A DNA stretch of 44,365 nt from Eubacteriales bacterium. GTDB taxonomy: Bacteria > Bacillota > Clostridia > Lachnospirales > Lachnospiraceae. Of the stretch, positions 23,845 through 31,646 are shown in pieces. Each line of letters starts with the position of its first letter. Position 1 is the first letter of the stretch. Position numbers and translations under genes: made by a program. The DNA lies in the NCBI GenBank assembly GCA_030524175.1, contig JAUNHC010000041.1, positions 1 to 44,365 of the forward strand. Direction: 5' to 3'. Under the pieces are notes generated by a model. The model saw only the letters and a list, made by a program, of their open reading frames with translations. It was not told the DNA's origin and did not search any database.

Positions 23845-23988
23845 GTAACTATTCACCAGGTAGTATTCCGCGAGACATTTTCATGCATTTAAACATGAAA
23901 ATCCCAAGATATACAAGCGCAAAATGGTACTGAATGCATCATTTCTGTGCATCGCGGAGCGGTAACTATGAAGGTACTGAATAGTTAC
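23845..23988. repeat. 144-bp MITE-like element with long inverted ends
   Basis: The 11-bp ends GTAACTATTCA and TGAATAGTTAC (23978-23988) are perfect inverted repeats. Further pairing is possible inside: TCCGCGA with TCGCGGA, and a perfect ATTTTCATG/CATGAAAAT hairpin at 23877-23902. A second GTAACTAT near 23962-23969 can pair with the right end as a short alternative hairpin. There is no reading frame of note and no clear target duplication. It could be a non-autonomous element or a large structured RNA/terminator downstream of the DapA-like gene. Confidence 0.6.
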
Positions 23989-24042
23989 ACCTTTATTAAG
24001 TATATAGTATAAAAATATAAAAAACAAGAAATATCCCGTTAT

Positions 24043-24930
24043 TTATATATTTTCCTTACTAACCATGTTTTCAATCATCTTTTTCTGCACATCCGTCAAT
24101 GGCTGAAAGGGTTTCCTGCAAGCTCCGCAATCCACTCCCCGCAATGTCCAGGCATATTTCACTCCGTTGAAAATCCCTGCACTGACAAGTATTTCCACCC
24201 GTTTATTAATGCTTTCCTGTATCTCCAGCGCTTCTTGGTTTCTGCCGTTTTGATATAGTTCTCTTACTCTGAGAAATAATGGCGCGAACAGATTAACAGT
24301 CGTACCAATTGCCGCAGTGGCTCCCATTGCCATTGCTCCCAGAAATTGTTCGTCAAAGCCATTAAATATAATTTTTTCCGGAAATGCCTTATGCATCCGC
24401 TCCATGGCATAAAGATTCTGTGATGTATGCTTGATCCCTATGATCTGAGGATTCTCCAGCAGGCGTTCTGCATTGTGCTTGTTGAACTCCACTCCCGTGA
24501 ACTGGGGAATATTATAAATAATTCCCGGAAGCCCTGGTACAGAATCAAGAATATCTTCATAATATCTGATGATCTCTTCCATTGAAAAATGATAATAGTA
24601 GGGCGGAATCATAGATATGGCATCAGCCCCTGCACTTGCCGCATGCTGTGCCAGCTCTATGGCATCAGCTGTGCGGACTGTCCCTACATGGGCAATCACC
24701 GGCACCTTGCCGCCAGCATGTTCCAGTACCTTCTCCAGCACCCTTTTACGTTCTTCAATAGAAAGAAGCAAGCCTTCTCCTGAGGAACCACAACAGTAAA
24801 ATCCCTCTGCGCCCTCTTCTATCTGCCGTTTTGTCAGGCGTCCCAATTCGTGATAATTAATACTCTGAGCCTTATTCATGGGTACGATCAGTGCAGAAAA
24901 TATTTTTTCCAGTTCATGGGTACTTACCAT
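24043..24930 (-). CDS. DapA/NanA family class I aldolase
   Basis: About 295 residues from the ATG at 24930, with CGGAGG 9 bases before it. A TTG at 24939 touches that site and is unlikely. It is a (beta/alpha)8 enzyme with GSSGEG near 48-53, YNIPQFTGV (Tyr139) and the Schiff-base Lys167 in IGIKHTSQN. The family includes dihydrodipicolinate synthase, N-acetylneuraminate lyase and keto-deoxy sugar acid aldolases. In this operon a lyase or dehydratase acting on a 2-keto sugar acid is more likely than lysine synthesis. Its start overlaps the dehydrogenase stop, so the two are translationally coupled. It is the last gene of the operon. Confidence 0.87.
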   Translation of the reverse strand: MVSTHELEKIFSALIVPMNKAQSINYHELGRLTKRQIEEGAEGFYCCGSSGEGLLLSIEERKRVLEKVLEHAGGKVPVIAHVGTVRTADAIELAQHAASAGADAISMIPPYYYHFSMEEIIRYYEDILDSVPGLPGIIYNIPQFTGVEFNKHNAERLLENPQIIGIKHTSQNLYAMERMHKAFPEKIIFNGFDEQFLGAMAMGATAAIGTTVNLFAPLFLRVRELYQNGRNQEALEIQESINKRVEILVSAGIFNGVKYAWTLRGVDCGACRKPFQPLTDVQKKMIENMVSKENI

Positions 24931-25751
24931 GCTGTCCAACCTCCGTCCACGATCACATTAGAACCCGTCATATATCTGGATGCGTCTGCTGCCAGGAAAA
25001 TGATCACACCGTTATATTCATCCTCTTTTGCCATTCTTCCGATGGGGATACGGCTGCAGTAATTTTTCTGGAAATATTCGTCCTGGGTCTCTCTCCATAC
25101 CCCTGAGGGAGTGAAGGTATTCACACGGATGTTATCCTTGCCCCAATACGTAGCCAGATATCTTGTCAGATTATATACCCCGGATTTTGCAGCAGAGTAG
25201 GCTACCGGTTTAATAAAAGGAACTCCTGTCATTTCTTTTTTATAAGCATAAATATCCTGCACAGGGGAAACCATGCCGTAAATAGAGCCTACATTGATGA
25301 TGGAACCGCCTGTGCCGGCTTTTTTCATCCTTGCTCCCACACTCTGACAAGCAAGGAAGGTTCCTACCAGATTCACCTCTACCACCTCCCGGAATACCTC
25401 CTCAGGAAAATTCTCAAACGGTCCTGATACCTCCGGCGGTGCACTGGGCTGTGTGTCAATGCCTGCATTGTTCACCAGAACCTGGGGAGTTCCCCACACC
25501 GTTTCAATGTCATCAAGTGCCTGCTCTAAATCTTCTTTTTTCACTATATCAACTTTATAAAACCTCAGATTTTCATCTGCCTTGCTGCCAAATATACGCT
25601 CTATTTTATCTTCTTCCATGTGACGGCCAAATACAGCTACTCTTGCCCCTCTCTCATGAAGTGCTTTTACATACTGTACGCCAAGCTGTCCAAGACCTCC
25701 GGTAACAACACAAATCTTGTTTTCCACACTGAATAACGGATCTTTTGTCAT
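24924..25751 (-). CDS. Short-chain dehydrogenase/reductase
   Basis: 275 residues, one Rossmann domain. The cofactor motif TGGLGQLG (17-24), NNAG (94-97), Ser156, and the catalytic Tyr185/Lys189 in YSAAK are all present. The C-terminal VIVDGGWTAW is typical of classical SDR enzymes, which oxidise hydroxyl groups of sugars or sugar acids with NAD(P). Operon position between an HpcH/HpaI aldolase and a DapA-like lyase suggests a step in sugar-acid or hydroxy-acid breakdown. The specific substrate is not visible in sequence. Confidence 0.9.
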   Translation of the reverse strand: MTKDPLFSVENKICVVTGGLGQLGVQYVKALHERGARVAVFGRHMEEDKIERIFGSKADENLRFYKVDIVKKEDLEQALDDIETVWGTPQVLVNNAGIDTQPSAPPEVSGPFENFPEEVFREVVEVNLVGTFLACQSVGARMKKAGTGGSIINVGSIYGMVSPVQDIYAYKKEMTGVPFIKPVAYSAAKSGVYNLTRYLATYWGKDNIRVNTFTPSGVWRETQDEYFQKNYCSRIPIGRMAKEDEYNGVIIFLAADASRYMTGSNVIVDGGWTAW

Positions 25752-25835
25752 TTCTTTCTCCTCTCCATGGTTATGTGATGCCTGATTTATGACAATAGAG
25801 AGGCAGGCCCTCCATTGCCATAAATTCCGGTATCC

Positions 25836-26633
25836 TTACTCTTTATCAGTAAACTTTTCAATGACATCATTCTTAATGTTCTTTAATGCGTTCTGGAAAT
25901 TAAACATGTCGCTTCCCATAATAACCATATTTACACCCCGTTCGATCAATGTTCTTACACTGGACTCCACCGGAGGAATGGCCGGAGCCATCAACCCCAT
26001 TCCCAGCTTTGTAGTTCTTTTTGCAATTTCGGTCATGGCGTCCTGAACGTCCGGCTGATTTACATCATAAAATACTCTTATATTCTTTGAAAGTGCGAAG
26101 TCTGCCGGTCCGAAATTTATGGCATCAACTCCCGGTACGCTCATCATCTCATCTATGTTATCCATAAATTCATAATCTTCTGCCATGGGAATTACAAGTT
26201 CTGTCTCGTTGCTGTGCTCTATATACTCACCTGCCTGAAACCCTGCGCCGCCATAAGCTGCACTTCTCACAGTTGCATCATATCCCCTTCTTCCTTTTGG
26301 CGGGAATTTTGCCCCTCGGACACAGGCTTCCATATCTTCTTTTGTCTTAACGTGGGGAATGATCACACCTTCTGCCCCCATTTCTAACGCTTTGCGGATT
26401 TCTATTTCATCTGGCCGGGTGACACGGACAAGAGGACTCACGCCAGTAAGCCTGGCTGCCATCACACAATCTTTTAATTCTGTAACACTCATAGGGGTAT
26501 GCTCTGCATCAATAAAGATGAAATCAAAACCAAAGTGCCCCAGTGCTTCAATTATTGCAGGTGAGCCCGTATAAACTGTCATACCGAAAACCGGGCGTTT
26601 TTTCATAATTTCCTTTAAATTATTTTTATACAT
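25836..26633 (-). CDS. HpcH/HpaI family class II aldolase
   Basis: 265 residues, the family's usual length. Catalytic and metal-binding residues align with known aldolases: His45 in DAEHTPMS, Arg70 in LVRVTRPD, Glu152 in MAEDYEF and Asp178 in FGPADFALS. Members split 2-keto-3-deoxy sugar acids or 4-hydroxy-2-keto acids to pyruvate and an aldehyde. It follows the ATPase gene LivF by 43 bases on the same strand. The operon probably imports and cleaves such an acid. Confidence 0.9.
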   Translation of the reverse strand: MYKNNLKEIMKKRPVFGMTVYTGSPAIIEALGHFGFDFIFIDAEHTPMSVTELKDCVMAARLTGVSPLVRVTRPDEIEIRKALEMGAEGVIIPHVKTKEDMEACVRGAKFPPKGRRGYDATVRSAAYGGAGFQAGEYIEHSNETELVIPMAEDYEFMDNIDEMMSVPGVDAINFGPADFALSKNIRVFYDVNQPDVQDAMTEIAKRTTKLGMGLMAPAIPPVESSVRTLIERGVNMVIMGSDMFNFQNALKNIKNDVIEKFTDKE

Positions 26634-26676
26634 AATAATCTGTCTCCTTTTTCTCCTATGCAGCAGTTCAATATTC

Positions 26677-27405
26677 TTAATCTGTCTGTTTCTTGGACGG
26701 CATGTTTCCTAAATAGAATGATTTAATATCATCCAGCTTTTTCAGGTTTTCTGTCTTGTCTTCAAAGACAACATGTCCTTCTGACAAGATATAAGTATAC
26801 TGGGAAATCTCCATCGCTTTCCGTACATTCTGGTCTACAAGAAGGATAGTGATCCCTTCTGTATGGAGCTTCTTTACATAAGCATAAATCTCGTCGCTGA
26901 TTTTTGGCGACAAGGCCGCTGAGGGCTCGTCCAGGATTAGCAGACGGGGATTTGACATGAGTCCCCGCCCGATACTGAGCATCTGCTGCTCACCTCCTGA
27001 CAAAACTCCGGAGGGACTTTTGAACTTATCTTTTAGTCTGGGCATGGATTCCAGAACCATCTCTATGTTGTCACGGATTTTTCCTTTTTCTTTAATGGTA
27101 TATGCCCCCAGCAGAAGATTTTCCTCCACAGTCATGGAAGGGAATACATCCTTCCCCTGAGTAACATAAGCAATTCCCTTTCTCACAATATGCTGAGGCT
27201 TCGTACCTACCAAGCTCTCACCCTTATATTTGATGTCGCCGCTGGTAACTCTCAGAAGTCCTGTGATTGCTTTTAATGTTGTACTTTTTCCACAGCCGTT
27301 GCCGCCCAGAATTGCAGTCAGGGAGTTCTCTTCCACATTGATAGACATACCGTTCAGAATCTGCAGTTTTCCGTAACCTGCACATATATTCTCAACCTTT
27401 AACAC
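26677..27405 (-). CDS. livF: ABC transporter ATPase, LivF type
   Basis: 242 residues. Walker A GGNGCGKST, signature LSGGEQQM, Walker B LLILDEPSAAL and the switch His/Gln region (LLVDQNV) are intact. It matches LivF of the branched-chain amino acid (HAAT) transporter family and forms the ATPase pair with LivG. The catabolic genes downstream make a non-amino-acid substrate more likely; HAAT systems are also known to carry aromatic and other carboxylic acids. Confidence 0.93.
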   Translation of the reverse strand: MLKVENICAGYGKLQILNGMSINVEENSLTAILGGNGCGKSTTLKAITGLLRVTSGDIKYKGESLVGTKPQHIVRKGIAYVTQGKDVFPSMTVEENLLLGAYTIKEKGKIRDNIEMVLESMPRLKDKFKSPSGVLSGGEQQMLSIGRGLMSNPRLLILDEPSAALSPKISDEIYAYVKKLHTEGITILLVDQNVRKAMEISQYTYILSEGHVVFEDKTENLKKLDDIKSFYLGNMPSKKQTD

Positions 27406-27418
27406 GTTTCTCCCTCCT

Positions 27419-28183
27419 TTAATCCTGGGTTCCCAGATAGGCTTCGATTACTTTAGCATCATTTTGTGCATCTTCAGGTTTTCCCACAAAAATTCGTTCT
27501 CCGTAGTCCAGAACTGTCAGTTCCTCGCATACATTCATTACCACATCCATGATATGTTCGATCATAAGTACAGTAATGTTTTCCTTTTCTTTAAACAAAG
27601 TCACCAATTCAATCAATTTATCCACATTCAACGGATCAAGACCGGCTGCACATTCGTCCAGCAGAAGCATCCGCGGCTTATTGATCACACCAATCCCCAA
27701 CTGAAGCATCCTTCTTTGGCCAATGGAAATCCCCTCTGCCGAATTATACGCCTTTTTCTCCAACCCAATTGTTTTTAATACCTCAAAAGCTTTTTCCTTC
27801 ATCCGCTTTTGTTCTGAACGTGAACGGGGACTGCTGAGCATGGCATCTGCCAGGTTGCTTTTGTCATGGATATTCTGGGCAAGAATCAGGTTGTCCAACA
27901 CTGTCAGACTTGGAAATATACGCAGCAGCTGAAAGGTTCTGGATATTCCCTGTCTTGTTACCATATGTGGTGCCATGCCCGTAATATCTTTTCCGTCAAA
28001 CTGGATGTTTCCTGATGTGGGCTTGTAAATCCCGCTGATACAGTTAAACAACGTTGTCTTTCCAGAACCGTTAGGGCCGATGATACCATGTATTGTGTTT
28101 TTTTCTACCTGAAGGCTGATATGGTCAAGAGCTGTCACGCCGCCGAATTTCATCGTAAGCTCATCCACTTTTAAGAGCGCCAT
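27419..28183 (-). CDS. livG: ABC transporter ATPase, LivG type
   Basis: 254 residues. Walker A GPNGSGKTT and the LivG-specific segment ISRTFQLLRIFPSLTVLDNL are present. The signature reads ISIGQ instead of the usual LSxGQ, and Walker B reads LLLDECAAGL with Cys where Pro is usual; the catalytic Glu is kept. It should form a heterodimer with LivF. It starts 1 base beyond the LivM stop, so the genes are coupled. Confidence 0.93.
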   Translation of the reverse strand: MALLKVDELTMKFGGVTALDHISLQVEKNTIHGIIGPNGSGKTTLFNCISGIYKPTSGNIQFDGKDITGMAPHMVTRQGISRTFQLLRIFPSLTVLDNLILAQNIHDKSNLADAMLSSPRSRSEQKRMKEKAFEVLKTIGLEKKAYNSAEGISIGQRRMLQLGIGVINKPRMLLLDECAAGLDPLNVDKLIELVTLFKEKENITVLMIEHIMDVVMNVCEELTVLDYGERIFVGKPEDAQNDAKVIEAYLGTQD

Positions 28184-28184
28184 G

Positions 28185-29189
28185 TTATCTTCCCTCCTGT
28201 CCTGACTGTGATTCCATCTTATGCTGTTCCCTGATCATCCTTAGCTGCCTGTAATGAGCAACAGTTCCCACAATACCTCTTTGCAGGAAAAGAACAATGA
28301 GAATCATGATAATACCAAATGCTATTTTCTGGTACTGAACATAGGAACGGGTATATTCATAAATTACTGTTATCATTACCGCCCCCAGAACAGCCCCCCA
28401 CGAGCTTCCCAAGCCTCCCAGTACGATCATTAGCAAAAAGTTTGTCTGCAGAGCCTGAATAAAGGTTGTGGGCTGGATATATCCTGAATAATTTGCGTAC
28501 AGACATCCGGCAACTCCCGCAAATGCTGCACAGAGTACAAATGCCATTAGCTTTACATTCCGTACATTGATACCGATGACAGAAGCAGCCAACGGATCAT
28601 CCTTGATAGCTGTATATCGTCTTCCGTAATTGGAGCGCATCAGGTTATTGACCAGAATCACACCGATAACTGCAAAGCACATAATAAATATATAACATTG
28701 TAATTTAGAGCGCATTTCCATACCGAAAATGGATAATTTGGGGATCCGCATAATGCCGTTAGCCTTGCCTGCCCATCCTGCACTATTAATGATCAGTCTT
28801 GCAGACTCTGCAAAACCTATAGTACAAAGAGCCAGATACGGCCCTTCCACTTTCAGCGAGGGAATACCTATCAACAGCCCGAAACAGGCGGTAATAACAA
28901 TTGCACCAAGCAGCCCGGGCCAAAATGGCAGCCCCAGGCCGGTGGTCAGTACGGCCCCTGAATATGCCCCAATACAGTAGAAGCCATACTGTCCCATGTT
29001 GATCTGCCCGGCCAAGCCTGTTACCAGGTGCATTCCTAATGCTAAGAGGATATTAATTCCTATCATGCATCCTATATGTATAAAATAGTCATTGCTCAAA
29101 ATCAGGGGCATAATCGAGATTATCACTACCATAAGAACCGTTAAAGAAAAATCCTTATGAGCTTTAAAATATTTAAATGTCTTCTCCAT
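28185..29189 (-). CDS. livM: ABC transporter permease, LivM type
   Basis: 334 residues with eight or more hydrophobic segments. MGQYGFYCIGAYSGA and the loop AIKDDPLAASVIGINVRNVK are characteristic of LivM permeases. With LivH it forms the channel. It sits in the order K-H-M-G-F, 12 bases after livH. Confidence 0.93.
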   Translation of the reverse strand: MEKTFKYFKAHKDFSLTVLMVVIISIMPLILSNDYFIHIGCMIGINILLALGMHLVTGLAGQINMGQYGFYCIGAYSGAVLTTGLGLPFWPGLLGAIVITACFGLLIGIPSLKVEGPYLALCTIGFAESARLIINSAGWAGKANGIMRIPKLSIFGMEMRSKLQCYIFIMCFAVIGVILVNNLMRSNYGRRYTAIKDDPLAASVIGINVRNVKLMAFVLCAAFAGVAGCLYANYSGYIQPTTFIQALQTNFLLMIVLGGLGSSWGAVLGAVMITVIYEYTRSYVQYQKIAFGIIMILIVLFLQRGIVGTVAHYRQLRMIREQHKMESQSGQEGR

Positions 29190-29201
29190 ATTCCTCTCCC
29201 C

Positions 29202-30089
29202 TTATGCCTTCTGTTTCGTTTTTGTTGAAAATAACCCGCCTGGTTTTACCATCAATACCACGATCATGATCACAAAGCTTACAATATCCTTATATTGTGT
29301 TCCTATTATACTTCCGCCCAAGGTTTCAACCACACCGATAAGCAGGCCGCCGATCATGGCACCGTACACATTTCCCAGCCCCCCTACAACGGCTGCGCTA
29401 AAAGCCTTAAGCAGCATGATCATGCACATGTTATATCGTACAAAGATAATCTGGGCGCTTAAAATTCCTGCCAGGGCACTTAAGGCTGCTGCCAGCCCAA
29501 AGGCAAAGGAAACTACTGTGTTTACTTCCACACCCATAAGTGAAGAAATGTCCTTGTTATAAGAAACAGCCTTCATTGCCAGCCCTATTTTTGTCTTTTT
29601 AAACATGAGATGCAGCGCCAGCATAACCAGCAGAGCAAGCACCAGGATAATAAGATAAATAGGCTGGATAGAAATGGTCCCAAGCTGGATGCTCTCCCCA
29701 AAATCTGCATTATAACTTTTAGATGCCGCATTGAAAATCAGCCAGTATGCATTCTGGAGAATCGCTGACATACCGAATCCTGCTACTACAAAAGTTAATC
29801 CGCGCACGGAGAAACCACCGCTCATTTTCAGAATAGGATTATAAATCGTTTTCTGAATCAATACTGCGAAAATGCAGGTCCCCGCCATCCCCAGTATCAC
29901 TGCCAGCACAAATGGTACATGGTTAATATATAAAATCCATCCCAAAAATGCGCCCAGTGTAAAAATTTCTCCCTGTGCAAAATGGATAATATCCAGGGAT
30001 GCATAAATCAACGATACGGACAGTGCCAGAAGGCCATATAAGGCACCGACAGCAATTCCTACAATCAGCAGGTCAAATACATGCGCCAT
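29202..30089 (-). CDS. livH: ABC transporter permease, LivH type
   Basis: 295 residues with about eight hydrophobic segments. The motif FAQGEIFTLGAFLGWIL near the N-terminus and the cytoplasmic loop KAVSYNKDISSLMGVEV are typical of LivH. It is encoded 41 bases after the binding-protein gene and pairs with LivM. Confidence 0.93.
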   Translation of the reverse strand: MAHVFDLLIVGIAVGALYGLLALSVSLIYASLDIIHFAQGEIFTLGAFLGWILYINHVPFVLAVILGMAGTCIFAVLIQKTIYNPILKMSGGFSVRGLTFVVAGFGMSAILQNAYWLIFNAASKSYNADFGESIQLGTISIQPIYLIILVLALLVMLALHLMFKKTKIGLAMKAVSYNKDISSLMGVEVNTVVSFAFGLAAALSALAGILSAQIIFVRYNMCMIMLLKAFSAAVVGGLGNVYGAMIGGLLIGVVETLGGSIIGTQYKDIVSFVIMIVVLMVKPGGLFSTKTKQKA

Positions 30090-30130
30090 GAATCAATCAC
30101 CATACCTTCCCCTTTGGCTTGTGTTCTTGT

Positions 30131-31333
30131 TTATTCTGCTTCTTTCAGACAAGTCCATGTAAAATCATCCTGAAGCTGATATACAGATGCTACAGTCTTT
30201 CCGTCCCTGTCTTCCGGTCCGCCACCAGGTCCGAACGTAGTAACTCCCGTCAGACCCTTCCAGTCCTTAACCTCTGCCAGTGCATCCCGGATCAATGTTC
30301 TGTCTGCCTCCAAAGTATCTGAGGTGTTCCCGATTTCAAGACCATCCATCACATCTGCCACCAACTGCACGGTGTCGTATGCCTGTGCACTGTTATGATC
30401 CATAGCCGGCACTACATCTTTATATTCTTCCACGAATTTCTGTATATCCTCTCTCTCATCACTAGGACTGAAAGTAGTTACAAACACAGAACCCACCGCA
30501 GCATCACCTGCCACATTGTAATAATCTGAGGATGACATAGAAGAAAATCCGCAAATGGGAACATCCTTCGAAATCCCTACATCAAGTCTCTGGCTCACAG
30601 CAATTGCAAGCTCTGCCTCGTGTCCTGCAAATATGATCACATCCGGCTCAGCATTTTTTACAGCCAAAAGCTGTGTCTTGAAATCTACATCCCCCTCATT
30701 CCATTCCTGTTCGATCACAGGCTCCATGTCATATTCACTCTTTAAACGTTCAACGAAATTTTCGTATTGGCCAAGCCCTAAGGTTCCTGTCTCGTGTACA
30801 ATAGCAATTTTCTCAGCCTTCATATCATTGACAACATAATCACAGAGTGTATAAGAATGGTAGATATCTGCCACTGAATTACGGAAGAACCATTCATTTC
30901 CATATTTTGCAGTAATATCTGTGTTAGTTGCCTGAGGCGTGATCAAAGAAATCCCGTAATCCTTAGCCATATCAATTACTGCCAATGCACAGCTGGAAGT
31001 CGTAGGACCGATTGCCAGAAGTACCTCATCTTCTGATATAAGGCGGTTAAAAGCATCAATTGCCTTGGTGGAATCTCCCTCTGTGTCGTACTCAATGATT
31101 TTCAACTCATGCCCATTGATTCCTCCTGCTTCGTTGATGTCCTCAAACGCTTTGTCTATAGTTGCCTGCATCTTCGTACCTGCTTCGTCAGAAAAACGAA
31201 GAAATACCCCTATTTTATAGGGATCCGTATTCCCTTCCTGGGCATAAACCTCTCTGGCACCAAGTCCCCCAACCCCTGCCATTCCAAACAACATCGCCGC
31301 GCTTAACATCCCTGCCAATACTTTTTTGTACAT
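30131..31333 (-). CDS. LivK-type periplasmic-binding protein (type 1 fold)
   Basis: About 400 residues from the ATG at 31333, which has AAAGGAGGAG just upstream. A longer frame starting at 31375 would put this ribosome site inside the gene. A signal peptide runs to about residue 33 (cut near VYA-QEG), and the mature start PYKIGVFLRFSDEAG fits LivK-like receptors (Peripla_BP_6). SSCALAVIDMAKDYG and PQATNTDITAKYGNEWFFR are the usual lobe motifs. No lipobox cysteine is present. It should bind the substrate of the transporter encoded downstream; the operon's enzymes suggest an acid. Confidence 0.92.
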   Translation of the reverse strand: MYKKVLAGMLSAAMLFGMAGVGGLGAREVYAQEGNTDPYKIGVFLRFSDEAGTKMQATIDKAFEDINEAGGINGHELKIIEYDTEGDSTKAIDAFNRLISEDEVLLAIGPTTSSCALAVIDMAKDYGISLITPQATNTDITAKYGNEWFFRNSVADIYHSYTLCDYVVNDMKAEKIAIVHETGTLGLGQYENFVERLKSEYDMEPVIEQEWNEGDVDFKTQLLAVKNAEPDVIIFAGHEAELAIAVSQRLDVGISKDVPICGFSSMSSSDYYNVAGDAAVGSVFVTTFSPSDEREDIQKFVEEYKDVVPAMDHNSAQAYDTVQLVADVMDGLEIGNTSDTLEADRTLIRDALAEVKDWKGLTGVTTFGPGGGPEDRDGKTVASVYQLQDDFTWTCLKEAE

Positions 31334-31646
31334 ACCTTCTCCTCCTTTTTGTAATATTGTATGATTGTATGACATCTTCTTGTATTATTATATTACTATG
31401 AAATACGGTACTATAGCAAGATGGAAGTATCGCCAAAATTTTCAGTTATATTTTGTGACTGTTTTTCAGGATAAAAATAAATTTTCTGCATTTTTCACAG
31501 AATAGTGAGTTGTTTCTTTGCTATTTGTTCCAAAGAAGCGGGGGGATTTTGGCCCATTCAGTGACTTTTTGCAAAGCCACACAAAATAAGGAGGTCATAA
31601 CCGTCGCATCTGCGGTTAAAACCTCCTGTATTTCAATTGTATAAAC
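31334..31646 (-). promoter_or_regulatory. Upstream region of the transporter-aldolase operon
   Basis: A possible promoter is TTGCTA followed after 18 bases by TAATAT (minus strand, near 31388-31417). TATAAT-like sequences abound here, so the exact site is uncertain. TTGTATGACAT (31365-31375) fits the FadR-type operator pattern TnGTnnnACnA at all but the last base, and a related TTGTATGATT lies next to it. The part from about 31440 to 31588 is AT-rich and I see nothing further in it. Confidence 0.35.
31589..31627 (-). terminator. Probable terminator of the second CUT1 operon
   Basis: AGGAGGT (31589-31595) pairs with ACCTCCT (31621-31627) and, after a 2-base internal loop, TAACCG pairs with CGGTTA. 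It lies 20 bases past the stop of the last gene (31647). The T run after the stem on the minus strand is short (TATTTTG), so termination strength is uncertain. Confidence 0.6.

Noticed and set aside
23845-23988. Insertion sequence with transposase
   Set aside because: The element is only 144 bp and contains no reading frame of useful length, so at most it is a non-autonomous repeat.
24043-24930. Dihydrodipicolinate synthase for lysine biosynthesis
   Set aside because: The GSSGEG motif and the operon context with transporter and aldolase fit a catabolic lyase of the same superfamily better than biosynthetic DapA.
31334-31375. Longer N-terminus of the LivK-type protein
   Set aside because: It would place the AAAGGAGGAG ribosome site inside the gene and precede the signal peptide with an unrelated 14-residue stretch.
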